Of a stretch of 64,000 nucleotides of DNA, positions 34,767 to 47,200 are shown piece after piece; position 1 is the first letter of the stretch, and every line of letters begins with the position of its first letter. The notes under the pieces were generated by a model, which did not search any database, was not told where the DNA came from, and saw only the letters and a program-made list of their open reading frames with translations. A program made the translations under genes and the position numbers. The DNA is from Didymodactylos carnosus (lineage: Eukaryota > Rotifera > Eurotatoria > Philodinida > Philodinidae). The stretch covers positions 18,757-82,756 of the forward strand of contig CAJNOQ010000071.1 in NCBI GenBank assembly GCA_905250885.1, written 5' to 3'.

Positions 34767-36736
34767 CTCATCTCTTCAGATTAATCAGTAGAAGTAGAAA
34801 CAATGCAAGGAAGAAAAGAATATTAGAGATATCGAAAACATCAGTAAAAATTTATCCTTTATGAAAATGGACCATTGAGAGAACAACGCCTTTTATTTAG
34901 ATTTTCACAAGAGTACTTGTGTTGACTACATTTATGTTGATTCAATATTTTTCTAACAAGGGAACATTCCCAGCTAATGCATTTTTATATGACTGAAACA
35001 TAGGGTTTTCGGTATTATTGTTATGATGATCACGAACCTGAAAAATGTTTTCTTCTCGTATGACTTTCTATTCCCATCGTATAGAAATGGAGTATGTGGG
35101 ATCTTTTCTATACTTGTAGATACGTGATTCGGACCTAGTAGTTTATAGATTGAAATTTGTGTTGGAGTTACGTATGCGGAGAATTTTCAGACATAGCAGA
35201 CAAGTTTTCGAAAAGTTTATCTTTTATCTCCGTATAAACTTTAGGCAATTCAGCTTTTTGTCTCGAAAGGCCTTATTTCTCTTCGAGAACTATTTTGTAA
35301 GGTCTGAAAAATTCTTAACGCACGTAACGCGATGTGGTTCATAATGTGTTAAATCAGAACCTCTTTATCTAGAAGTGTAGAATGGTTTCCCAAAGACTCC
35401 GTTTCTCTAGGACGATAATAGAAAATCATATCGGTAAAAACGAAAAAATATTCATTTATTCTGTGTTTCTAAGCGGAGTCAGTTTTCGCTGAAATTTAAG
35501 CGAACAAGGGGCATAGTAGTGATGCATTGTAACAGCAGGATCCCATCAAATATAATCGTGTAATAAACCAACAGTTTCGTGTCAGTTTCGTGATCAGCAT
35601 AAAAAATAATCCATAACAACCTATGCTTTAGTCAGATTGATACTTAACAAATCTTTTAGAAATAGTCATTGCGCTGTTAGCTTACTAGCTGTCTCAAAGT
35701 TCTTCTTTGTGATCGAAAAAACAGCCTAATATTCGTATAATAATATAGGATCATGGACTACGATGATCGATAGTAACAAAATACCAACTAACAAACAAGC
35801 TTGACGATAATCGATTCTTTCTAATCGACATAAAAAAGATATTATTTATTTAAACTTAAAAAATAAAATATGCTTTTTAAAAAGAAATCTATTATCCCAC
35901 AACTGTACAAATATCAAAATGGATATTTAACAATTGTACGGTTTTTTTATTGGTGTACAATGGATGTGACGACATACAAAAAAAATAACAACACAAACAT
36001 ACAAACAATGGTTGTCAACAATCATGTTTTTAAGTCATCGAAAAATAAATGTTTTTCATTAAGTATGCACGTATATATCTACACAAATTAATACTAAAGC
36101 GATTAGAATCATTTTATCCAAAAAAAGGCAGAAAAAAGTAATTTTTCCTCAAGTATCGAGGTGCTCATCTAATAACTATTCATTGAAAAGTAAGTCAGTC
36201 AAATAAATGGTGTTATTTTTAATTTTAGTCATCGGAAAACATTTTTATTAAGTAATTTTGAATAAGAAGTGCTGATTTTTTGACCAACAGTTGATCCTAA
36301 ATAGTTCCTTAGTCTATACTTAGTTTCCCATAAAAAATAGACTATCGTACAAATATGTTTAATTATTGATTATCCTATGGAAGATGTCCGGCATAGAAAA
36401 ATGGAGTAATACATCTTTTGGTTTTTTCTATACATAAATCCATACCATAGTGAATGTACTGAGTCTAAGGTATCTGAATACTCGATAAACTAGAAAATCT
36501 TTCGAAAATCTCGAAAATCTCAAAAATCTTTTGAGCACTAGTTCTATCTTATCCTAAAGGATAGGATAAGGGCATCCTGCATCTCCCTAGTCCTGCATCT
36601 CCCTTTCAATCACTGTTTTGTTTTGCGTGATGTACTATATAAGCATCATTTATTGTTGGAAAATAGTAAAATTCTTTTCTCTAACGCGGGAAAGTTCCCA
36701 AGTGCTACGCTGATTTTCGAATGCGATATATACCAG
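34767..36736. other. Gene-free spacer
   Basis: No gene is recognised. Near 36480-36600 are small repeats: CGAAAATCT in tandem, a palindrome of CTTATCCT/AGGATAAG, and CCTGCATCTCCCT twice. The longest open frames lack any sign of being coding. Confidence 0.4.
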
Positions 36737-37238
36737 TTTGTAGAGCTCCATGCTCTGATTACAATGAGATAAAGCGTTTTTCCACATAATCCTTATTTGA
36801 AGAGCCAGATTGATTTTACATTCTGAAGGATCACTCTGGCATACTTAGTGAGAGATTTGAATTCCAAGGATATTATAGTTTCTAGCGGTCGGGTTTTTGC
36901 CATCGGGTGCGCCACACTTAACTGTACATTCTTACATGTTAAGCTAAAATAGATTGTCTTTACTTTGCTTTCAATATCACTAATATTGCGAGTACAGAGT
37001 ACTGAGATATTTCACGCGAAGTGTTTCTACTCACAACAACAACATGTAAGAATGTATAGTTGAATGCGGCGCACCCAATGGCAAAAACCCGACCGCTTGA
37101 AACTATAATATCCTTGGAATTCAAATCTCCCACTAAGTATGTTAGAGTGATCCTTCAGAATGTAAAATCAATCTCACTCTTCAAATAAGGATTAAAAACG
37201 CTTTATCCCATCGTAATCAGCGCATCGAGCTCTACAAA
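36737..37238. mobile_element. Fold-back element, about 500 bp
   Basis: Left arm 36737-36940 and right arm 37041-37238 are inverted copies with some mismatches, ending in TTTGTAGAGCTC and GAGCTCTACAAA. The 100-bp spacer has no coding frame. Well-matched parts include GGGTTTTTGCCAT and ATTATAGTTTC with their complements. No target-site duplication is visible. It is best read as a small non-autonomous long-TIR element, older than the ones at 7784 and 63670. Confidence 0.8.
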
Positions 37239-37429
37239 CCCTCTTGACATGCACAAGATCGAGTTGTTTGTTACACAAAAGTATCACTGGCAGATAGTCT
37301 ATTTAAAAATAATTAATTCAAAATTGGATTGATTATGTGAAAATAGATCGCCAGGGTACACCTATTCGGGTACCTTGTATTCAGTACATACAATGGGACA
37401 GAGTTAATCAACCCAGGCAGAAAAGAGTA

Positions 37430-37610
37430 AGCAAGGAAATCTAGCTCATCAAATAACTCAAGCGCCCGCTTAGTCGTAAACTTTTTGAGTCAAATAGCTA
37501 GCTCCAAGTGGTCGATCCAGTGGATGCACGATTAGCGTCGAATTCAAACACATCAGCTAGCTTCAACTCACTTAAGCTAGCTTTAACGGGTTAAAAATAG
37601 AGTCAGGTAT
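37430..37610. repeat. Block enriched in AGCTAGCT words
   Basis: Six or more copies of AGCTAGCTTcA-like or CTAGCTcA-like words occur in about 180 bp, together with GAGTCAAAT and TTAACGGGTTAA. It is similar in style to the other motif-saturated blocks in this spacer. No coding frame is seen. Confidence 0.45.
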
Positions 37611-37815
37611 CTGCAAGCGTCCACTTCGCAATTTTTTTTTCTGTTTGGGAAGTTACATAGAAAAATTATCTTCATTTTTCTTTTAACTAATTCAATACCA
37701 AAAATTTTAAAAAATAAAATTAATAGTTGTTAAAATGTCCTGGTTCTTTCGAGACAAACCAGTTTAACAGCGATTTTACCCAAAGTGAGGCTTGAGTGTT
37801 GTTTGAACCTAAGTA

Positions 37816-38326
37816 ATTAGCTGGGTAATCGAGCATCTTAGAAAAAACCACAGATTGGGAAGAATATGCCTTGTACATTTATGTAGTTTTTTCAAATACT
37901 CCATAAATAAAATGATATTTTTTCTTTTGTTCTGTTGATTTGGTCTATAGTAAAACAGTTACTTATCAGTTTTATTGAAAACGATGTATTTAATGGATAT
38001 GTGATCGACGTCTTTGGAATGTGTGGAAGGAACCATGATGAATCCAGAGGTCCTCTATAAAGTCCTCTTCGAGAAAAACTTTACTTAGATTTTAAAACTC
38101 ATCTGAAAGTTTCAACAAACACACCCTTTCAAACCAATTGAATCGAAGACAATCAAATTTGGAGGTGAACAGACCAACATCAAATAAAACTGATATGTAA
38201 CTTTTTTACTACAGACTAGATAAACAGAACAAAAGAAAAAAGTATCATTTTATCTCTGAAGTATTTAAAAAAACTATATGAATCTATAAGATGCATTCTT
38301 CCCAATGAGTCGATTATACAGCTAAT
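37816..38326. mobile_element. Old fold-back element
   Basis: Left arm 37816-37976 and right arm 38183-38326 are inverted copies at roughly three matches in four. Both ends carry ATTAGCTG (left) or CAGCTAAT (right), and both inner ends carry ATCAGTTTTATT or its complement. The spacer of about 200 bp is non-coding. Divergence of the arms implies an old insertion. Confidence 0.7.
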
Positions 38327-39689
38327 CATTGCTTAGACATTACAGGTTAAGACAACGTTAAACTGAGTTTTCTGATCCTTTTCATGTGTTGTTAATATTA
38401 TTTGTTTTCTCGAAAAATATGTTTTTATTTCTTATCGTCTAATGTATAACTGTGTTTCTCTATGCTTTTACAAAAAGCCTTATAGGTGAGACAGTTATTT
38501 GCCCGTTATAAAGTTATTTTTTATAGTTATTAGTCTATTATTGTTTTATGCTACAATCATAAAAAAATATAAAAAGCAAGTGAATTGAAACCATTGAAAA
38601 ACTTTAATAGAGTTCTTTCAGTTAATGTCGTTCCATGAATAAAGAGACCCTTTAAACTAAAACAAAAAAACATTTTCCAAAAATCAAATTCGATCTATAT
38701 TACTCAACGAAAAAAGCACGAGATATTTCATACTTTTTCTTTTTACAACGTTATACTCCTTGATTATAAAAATATCAAATCATTCACATAAATTATTGAA
38801 GTACAAAAGATTTAAGAACAGAATGCAATAATAGGACGAATACAGATTTATGATCGAGCTAGCATCATTTTTATAACTCTAAAGTCTTTTAAAACCTTTA
38901 CTGTGGAAACAACAGAGATGTCTTTTACTTCTTTTCTTAGAGAATCGACGAACAATGAAACATAGATTAATTTCCTTTACAAGTGTTCTTTCTTTAATGG
39001 TTGATATCATATCATACTTGTGTAGAAACAAAATTTTTCCATTATCGTTTGCAAAAAAATACAAAGAGACGACAAGTTCTTTTTATTCTTTTCTTTGACA
39101 TTTTAAAAACAACAACTTGCAGAAGAGTGACACTGTAAATTGTTTTTTTAATAGATGTTTGTGCTGCAAGTTTGTATTGATCTTTGTGTCTTAAAAGCGA
39201 AAATGATTGTTCAGAGATGTGTGATATCGGCAGCTTATCGATTCATCTCCCGAAAGACGCTAAAATTTTCTTTTGTTTTTTAAACGTACCATTTCATAGT
39301 AAGCTTACCTTCGAAAATATAGACATGAAAAGCTAAAAAGAATGCTATATCATGTCATATAATTCACACTTCTTTTGCTCTCTAGGTATATTGCGAATGT
39401 CATCTAGTAGAAAAGATTTAGCGAGCTGCGGTTTCGGAGCTTAAAGTATGGCGCAACTTTCTATGAGAAACTAAACTGTAAAACGTTTCCTAAAGATAGT
39501 ATATCTCCAGGTTTTGAACAAAATTAGATTACCAGTTATAAGTTTTTATAGATATTTACATGTCTCGATGTGGATTGATTGGCTAAAGCGATGTCTACTC
39601 ATTAACACAAACTTGATTTCTCCATCATCATGGTTTACACGTTACATCAGTTTTTTCTCGAAGTCCAATGCCTAGTATACGGTAACCTT
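38327..39689. other. Gene-free spacer
   Basis: No gene, RNA gene or clear repeat is recognised in this AT-rich stretch. Confidence 0.4.
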
Positions 39690-39850
39690 GGAAATGAGTG
39701 GTAACATACGTTTTCGATCATCCTGAATCTCGTGGTAATGTATGTTCTCCGAAAAAAAGTGAGAAAACCTGATAGACATGCTATCTAAGGAAAACGTCCT
39801 AATATTAGCTATTAGTGTACAGCACTAAAAAATTCATATCTCGTTCAAAA
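39690..39850 (+). repeat. Dispersed repeat, copy 2 (divergent)
   Basis: This segment aligns by eye with 58835-58990 through AATGAGTGGTAACATACGTT, CTGAATCTCGTGG, GTGAGAAAACCTGATA and AAATTCATATCTCGTTC. It is the most divergent of the three copies. No coding frame is seen. Confidence 0.5.
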
Positions 39851-42800
39851 TACAACTAAACCACTTGAGAAGCACACAAAATACTTTGCCATTCTTGATT
39901 TGCATGTTGACAGGACTAAAAAAGTAAAAACTTTTGTTTCACTGTTGCTGATATTTTTAACCTTTTTTTAACAAAACCGTTCAAAGCAAGGTATGAATTT
40001 TGAGGTCTTTCAGTGTTCGAAGTATTCTTCTCAAAGTCTAATATCGTGCTTGAATCATGATAGATATAGATGTTAGAGTTTACGTGTCAGCACATTGTGA
40101 ACAGTAGGCTGCATTGCAAGACCTATAGATATCTATGGAAACTTTTTGTTTTCTCGTCTTGCAAAGATTCTGAGTTTCACCATCTTCAGGAAAGAAAAAT
40201 TTGAAATTTGAAATTTGAAATTAGCCCTCTGAGGAAAGATGCATCAAACTCTATGTTAGAAAATGCTAAAAATCTACTTTGTACTTTCTAACGGCATTCA
40301 AAAAAATACCCACGATCTCTGCGTATTTTAAACGAATAATAGTTTCTTTGTGCGTAACTTTTCCTCTTTGCGATATGTACTATTTTCGTTGAAATATTAG
40401 GCCTCATAACGTTTACTTGTTGTCTGAAAAACATCGTTTAACAAATACTGATGACGCACAATATTTATTAATATTCTTGAGTGTAAAATACACGCATATA
40501 CACATTGTCACTTATTGAAAGCTAAACAAATTTTCGAGTGACGAAGAATTTTTTAATACAACCACTATACCCACTTCAGTTTAACTTAGTGACCTTGAAA
40601 CATTAGTGCCAAAAATTATTGAAGAATGTCATGGTTTGTTCCTTTTTCTTTTGCATTGAGCACAAATTAGTTATATTGTTAAAATAGCAACGAACAATTT
40701 TGAAGAGAAACAAACAATTGTTGTGTATCGAAGAAAAACGCATAGGAAAAATTGCACACTTGTTTCAAATGACACAATTAAATGCTCTTCTACAGAAGAA
40801 AGAGAAGAAGAAAAAAAATGTGAAAAATCGAGAATTTGTATTCTTTTTTTACTTGATCATCTTGATGGTGATAGTAGTAGTGAGATTTTTAAAGTCAAAG
40901 ATTATACACACATATACATATTCTTTAACTTTTAAAAAAGAAAAAAAAATTCACATTTTCAAGAAGACTATACGTTCATTTGTATGACAAATATAAACAA
41001 AGCAAAGAGAAAAGAATAATGGAATAAAGCATTTTTTTCTCACAAAGAACACATGTGTTTCTTCTTCAGACATGATAATAAAATAAGATCGTCATTGTCA
41101 GAAAAGAATGAAGCATCGTGTCTCTATACGTGTATAGGTAAATTTCAAAAACTATGGCTACATCTAATGAAAGTATTGTCTCATATTAAAATAGAATTTT
41201 AGTAATAGATCTAAGATTTTTATTTCTAAGAGTATACGAAATAGGATAATGTTTAGAGTGATAAATAATTTCATTATTACATAGTTAAAACAAAAATATA
41301 CAGTCGATATTGACAATAAATGATAGAGAAGGAGGCTTTTATTTTTCAGAAAAAGGTTTATTTTCTTTCCCCGAAGTTGAACATATTTTCTTTTGTTATT
41401 TCTTCTTCCTTAGTTTTATAAGACTTTTTAGTTGCTTAAAACTTTCATTGTATTCATTTTTTGTATTAAATTCTTCAGCATATGATGTTAATGGCTAATT
41501 CTTGCCTTATGTGATTAAAAAACGGTATCGTTTACGCATGTTTTGTGATGCAAGATGATTTTTTTACCTACTAGGTTATATTTTCATTTTATTATTCATA
41601 GGAATATATCAAAATTCTACTGAAAAGAAAAAAAAGAATATATCATCAGAGAGATGTATTTACCAATGAATGATTCTTTTCTCCCTGTTCGCCCATCTAT
41701 ACGTCTGAAGAGAACCTTGTTATCATCTAATCACGTTTTTCTCAGAACTGTGATACTTGTGTCTGGATATTGGAGAAGAACTTCTTATCTATATAGAATA
41801 ACTTTTCTTTTTTTATCTGATCTGTCAAATGTCATCATCTTTCTTTTAGTTCTAGTTTCACTTTTTTATAAAAAAACAACAACAACAGAAACGGTCTCCG
41901 GATTAGTTTGTTCAGAAGAAAAAAAAGGAAAGGGAAGAAGAACAGCTCAGTTGCATAGAAACATTGTCATTGTATATATAATTTGTTAAATTACTCAAGT
42001 TTTATTTTTTAACGTGTATATGTATTGAACTCAAATTTGAAAAAAAGAAAAGAACAGAGAACAGAGCTAAACAAGAAAAAAAAATATTCTAAAAAATAGT
42101 AAAGAAAAGAACAAAAAAAAAAGAACATATCTAATGGAGAATAATTATGCAAATAATTCTCTATATATCATTAGATATGAATGACATTTTTGTTGTCGAT
42201 AAACAGCATGCAACTACATCACTACTACTGTTATTATTTTTTCATTAGATTTGAATATTGCATCCGTTTGACAAAAAACACAACAGATTTAAATTCGATT
42301 TTACAGTGGGTGAAGGTCAATTTAAACAATGTCATGTAGCTTAATAGTAAAAAAACGGTAAACTAGTATACATGTTACTAATCCTGAGAAAACATCGTTG
42401 TTCCGTCGCTAAGTAGGTGTGAATCCTGCAACTCCCATAGTAATTTTGTTCTCTGCATTATTTTGTTTTTTTTTACTATAGATGCAATTTTGACTATCTC
42501 AAAAAATTTTTATATTTAATTCTCAAAAGATTTTATACTAATAACAATTAAATATATAAAAATAAAATCTCATAGATTTAGCATCAAATGAAATAATTAT
42601 GAAGTATTTTCACAGGAGCAAAGTTACTAATAAGATGTTGATTCAATTTTTGTTTGTAATTAGAGAAAGTCATTCTGTTAATGTTGTAAAATAATGTTGC
42701 GTGTAAAAAAAACATGAAATTTTGTGAAAATTTACTAGTTTTCTGATGATCTTAAAAAACATGTAAAACTAGTCACAATATCAAAAAATGTAAGAAAATT

Positions 42801-44269
42801 TAGGGCTTTTTGAATGTTTTTTCTTCAGCAATAAAAGTCAATTGAATAACTGTAAATTATTTTTACTTTTAATACTTTTTTTCTCATTCAACAGAATCAT
42901 TAGAAACGTTCGGTGGTGCCTATTTACACTTTACATTATGAGTATAAGGTTGAAGTTGTCGAATGCTTTTTTATTGATCTAAATTACCAGCAATCTTATT
43001 TATAAACAAAGACATGTGTATGTGTGTTCTGAATTTTTAGCAGAAAAATAAGATCCATTATGTAATGTGAGAAGACATCAGTCGGATAAATTTTTACACA
43101 CCAGAAAATGTTTATTGGATTCGTTTACGCATCACGATTTATTTTGATAGGTTATTTGTGAGAAAACACGTATTTTGCATCAGTTGTTTTTTAAAAAGAT
43201 TATATAACTAAATGTAGCCATTAGACGAAAATCAGTTTGGTTTAAACTATCTGTATTACTAAGAAAACTTAAAAAATGATACATTTTGAAGTCATATCAG
43301 TAGCTTAGAGAATAAGAGTATTTGATGAGAATAGGTAGATATAAAGAATGAGTAGATACCGGTATTAATCAATCCTCTTTGTTGATAATTTGATACTTTT
43401 AACCACAGATATATGATTCTGGATTTGGGAATAATTGGAAAATTAGTTCAGAAAAGGAAATAGTACTTCTTTTGCTTTTAGTTTAATCCAGTAAACTTCT
43501 ATCCTAAAGACTATCATAGTCTTGCGAGAACTAACAAAGCATCCAGTACCGTCGCGTTGTCCTCGAATATAAATAAGGTTTCATGACAACTAGTACATTT
43601 TCTTTCGAATCATTCTTTTGAAAAGTTGATTTTTGCTGAAAAGTTTAAACAGGTCAAATATCCTTACAGGTTATAATGAATAATAAATTCAAAAATTTTT
43701 GAAAGAATAGGTAGGGGGCAATAGGTGCATAGCATGACGGATTATAATTATCGCCAGTCTTGAAAACGAACGTGATACTATAGATCCACAGAATAATTGA
43801 ATTAGAGTAATCGAGTTTAGGAGTCCAACAGTTGCCAAGATTTTTGACTTTTTTTTTGAAAATTGCACTTTTTTATTGAGCTGTTCTGCCGCCAGGTTAT
43901 ATTAAGAAAATTGTTCATATAGCATTCACTCTCAAGCACCAGACTTTTCTCTTTCAAATCATGAAACAGTAAGAATTGACAGATTGAGACGATAAGTTAA
44001 CCCTTTCATTATCTTAATCATTCTCGAAATGTATTTGTTTGTTGATTATCTGTTTATTCTTTATTCAAAACAAATTTCTGAAGACGATCTAAGTATAGAA
44101 TCTAAACATACGTTGTCTGTTTGTAGATACATATATTTTTATTCTTCACTTTACCAGTAAATAACAAATTGTGAACATAATATTATTCATTGTCCTCATC
44201 GTTTTTAATTATTATGCGTTTACATTTATTATTATCAATATTTGACTATTTGTCATTATTATAAACACA
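39851..44269. other. 4.4-kb gene-free spacer upstream of DCDC2
   Basis: No gene is recognised. Features seen are a short AAATTTG tandem near 40200, GA-rich and poly-T runs, a hairpin with an octamer-like core at 42126-42179, and tRNA-like words near 42335-42440 that do not fold into a tRNA. The DCDC2 promoter should lie at the right end. Open frames near 40700, 41310 and 41654 are low-complexity and judged spurious. Confidence 0.45.
42126..42179. repeat. Short hairpin with ATGCAAAT core
   Basis: CATATCTAATG at 42126-42136 is exactly complementary to 42169-42179. A second stem of GAGAATAATT type lies inside. The centre reads ATTATGCAAAT, an octamer (POU-type) word. The fold has an asymmetric bulge of several T/A bases. 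It could be a MITE remnant or a chance AT-rich palindrome. Confidence 0.35.
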
Positions 44270-47200
44270 ATGATGATGACTGAAGTCGAACAACAGCAAC
44301 CTCGTTCCAGTATTTTAGAACGTGGTCGTGCTATACGTTTATTAAGAAATGGTGATGCTTTCTTTCAAGGACGTTCATTTGTTATTAATCAACGAAAATA
44401 TCCAAAGTTAGGAGTGTTTCTCGATGATGCATCACAGACAATGAGAGCAAATTTTGGTGCTGTTCGATGTATCTATACACCGAAAAATGGTACGAGAGTT
44501 AGAGATATATCCGATTTTGAAGATCATCATACCTATGTGGCTGGAGGTGCAGAAAAATTTAAGAAACTACAGTAAGTAATTTTTATATAATTCAAACTTA
44601 CTAATACAAAAAAAACTTATGCACAAATAATGGGTCAATCGCTGACACAAGTTATATATCGTTTGCGACAGGTATACTTTGTTATTAATCTTCATTCAGA
44701 ATAAATATGTGATGGTACTTTACATATCGACCAATCTAAATCTGAATCAGCGATATATAGAGCAGAAATCGGATGGAGTCTTTTTCCAAGTAAATAATTA
44801 TTTTAAAAAAAACACTTTTATTCTTATACAATAGAATAAATTACCATACATCAAGCTCTTGTCAAACAGAAAAAATAAATAAAAATTCTTTATAAAAAAT
44901 CTACCTGATGTTTCAATCTTTATTCTGATCTCTTTCTAAAGAAGAGACACTTTTTGATATAGTCTTACTTAAAACAATTCTCTGTAGACTGTATAATTCC
45001 TTATTCTAGGATTTTATTGATCTTTTTAGTTATCTTGATATTGCCGAAGGAAAACGACATGCCAAAGATCGAACATCGCCAAAAGTAAGTTATCATCAGT
45101 CATTCAATTCTTTTTGTTCAGTTAACTGATATAGTCATGAAAATATTCTTTTATGTGATGAAAACAGACATAATCACATTAGTATACAACTAGATTCATT
45201 TTGTATTTAAACAAATGAAAATATTTGCATAGTTTGAAATTGTTTTGTTATCAAAGATCTAGTGTTTACTTTTGTGATGTTAGGTACATTTGTTAAACAT
45301 GAGAATAACTCGTAGTACTTAAAAATATTGTATTAGAACGATTTGAAGACGAAAAATATTTCAAAGATAAGACTAAATAAGTGTATATACTACACATGCA
45401 CACATCTATATATATATATAATACCAGACAAATTTAAAAGGTTTAATATAACCGACACGTGAAAATACAATCATGTCATCGTTGAGCTATTTGGCAAATT
45501 TCAAGTTTGTAAAAGTATAATGCGGAGTTTAATGCATATGTTTCTAAAAGTTATTGTTTAAAAACTGTTGTCTATCTCATTGTAGTTACCACCTGTTCGT
45601 CGTATGGACGTTGAAGGAAGAGCGCTGAAATTGGCACGTTCAGAAAATGTTATTATTTAGTAAGTAAAACAGGATAAAAATAAAATTTTTTTTATAAAAC
45701 ATCAATTTCTTTTTTTTTGTCTCTAGTGTATATCGAAATGGTGATCCATTAACATTACCCTCGAAAATATTACTTGTAAAAAGTACTCTGACAAGTTGGG
45801 AATCAGTACTAGATGAAATAACACGAAAAGTTGCATTAAACAACACAGCTGTTCTAAAGTATGTTTAGTCTATTTATATATTAAACTTGATTATCTTAAA
45901 AATGTCATTTACAGATTATATGCCATGAATGGTGAACTAATAACATCAGCCCATCAATTAGAATATAATGGAATGTATGTTGCAGCTGGTAAAGAACGTT
46001 TTAAACGAATTGAGTATCCAGATCCAAAAACATTAAGCCCAAATTCTTCACCAAAAATGTCACGAAAATCGTAAGTTTCGCTTTTTTTGCACATCGAAAG
46101 TTCGCTGCTATAATCTTCTTTAAAATACGATCTTTTCAATCGATCTAAATCAGCTATAATATCTAAATTAACAGAGAAAAATAGTCAATATTTGTAATTA
46201 AAAAAAATTCATTATATATTTTGAGCAAATGCAATTCTAATCTATAGGTCCAACCATATATTTTATGGGTACGTAAGTTATAATAATTTCAAATTATGCC
46301 TCTATATTTACCGTGTGTTCAATAAAACAAATCAAGAAATTTCGGTTTCTTATTTTTATTTCTAACACAAAAAATGGGCTATATTAACAGATACGCACAC
46401 AATTTTATACTAAAACATTATAGAGAGTAAAACCCACTTATTTTAGAGAATTGAAAAGGGTGAGGATACCCTTTCGACAAAAAAGAGTTGAAGAATATAC
46501 TCAATACAATCCGATACCTGGAAGGTAATAAACCATCATACAACAACAACAATCTAAAAATGTTCTTTTTGCTCCTGTTAATTATTAAATTAATTTAATA
46601 ATAATAATAACAATAATGATAATAATGCATCTGTCCAGCAACGATTGCTGCTCGAATGCATGGGACAAATATTTCTTAGTGTTACAGCATAGAAAGGTAT
46701 TCTTCTTTTTTTACGATCATCTTTATTTAAATGAGGACGCTGCTATAACATAATTACCTTGTTTTCTGCTTTTCCATTCGTTGATTTAACCATAGCGATT
46801 TGAATTTCTTTAGTTATATAACTTTTAATTTCACTTTAGTTATTCTAATGGAACTAATACTCACACGACTACTGCAACATCCAACGCTGGAAGTATAGAT
46901 GGTCCACATCAGTTAGTGTCAATTTAATACATCATTAATCGTAGTTCAATTTTCTTTTCTATTTTTAGTCGGCGTCCAGTACGAGAAGAATACGATTTTT
47001 TCAATAATAAACCGCAACAACATCGACGTGGACCACCACGTGAAATAGATTTAGATAAAGGTAGCATTATCGTCTCTATAGGAAAAAGAATGAATGTTTA
47101 AAAATAAGCTGATGATTTGATGAACATGGCAACATTAAAATATTGATTTTAGACGATGGTGGCCTTTATAAATCTAAAGGCGTTGTTAATCATCGAGAAC

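Noticed and set aside
40700-41989. Several plus-strand frames of 60-110 codons upstream of DCDC2
   Set aside because: Rich in K, N, F and S from poly-A and poly-T runs; overlapping frames are equally open and none shows a domain.
42335-42440. tRNA-like words TAGCTTAATAG and GGTGTGAATCC
   Set aside because: They resemble A and B boxes and a T arm can be drawn, but no acceptor stem pairs and the box spacing is too long. At best it is a degraded tRNA-like sequence.
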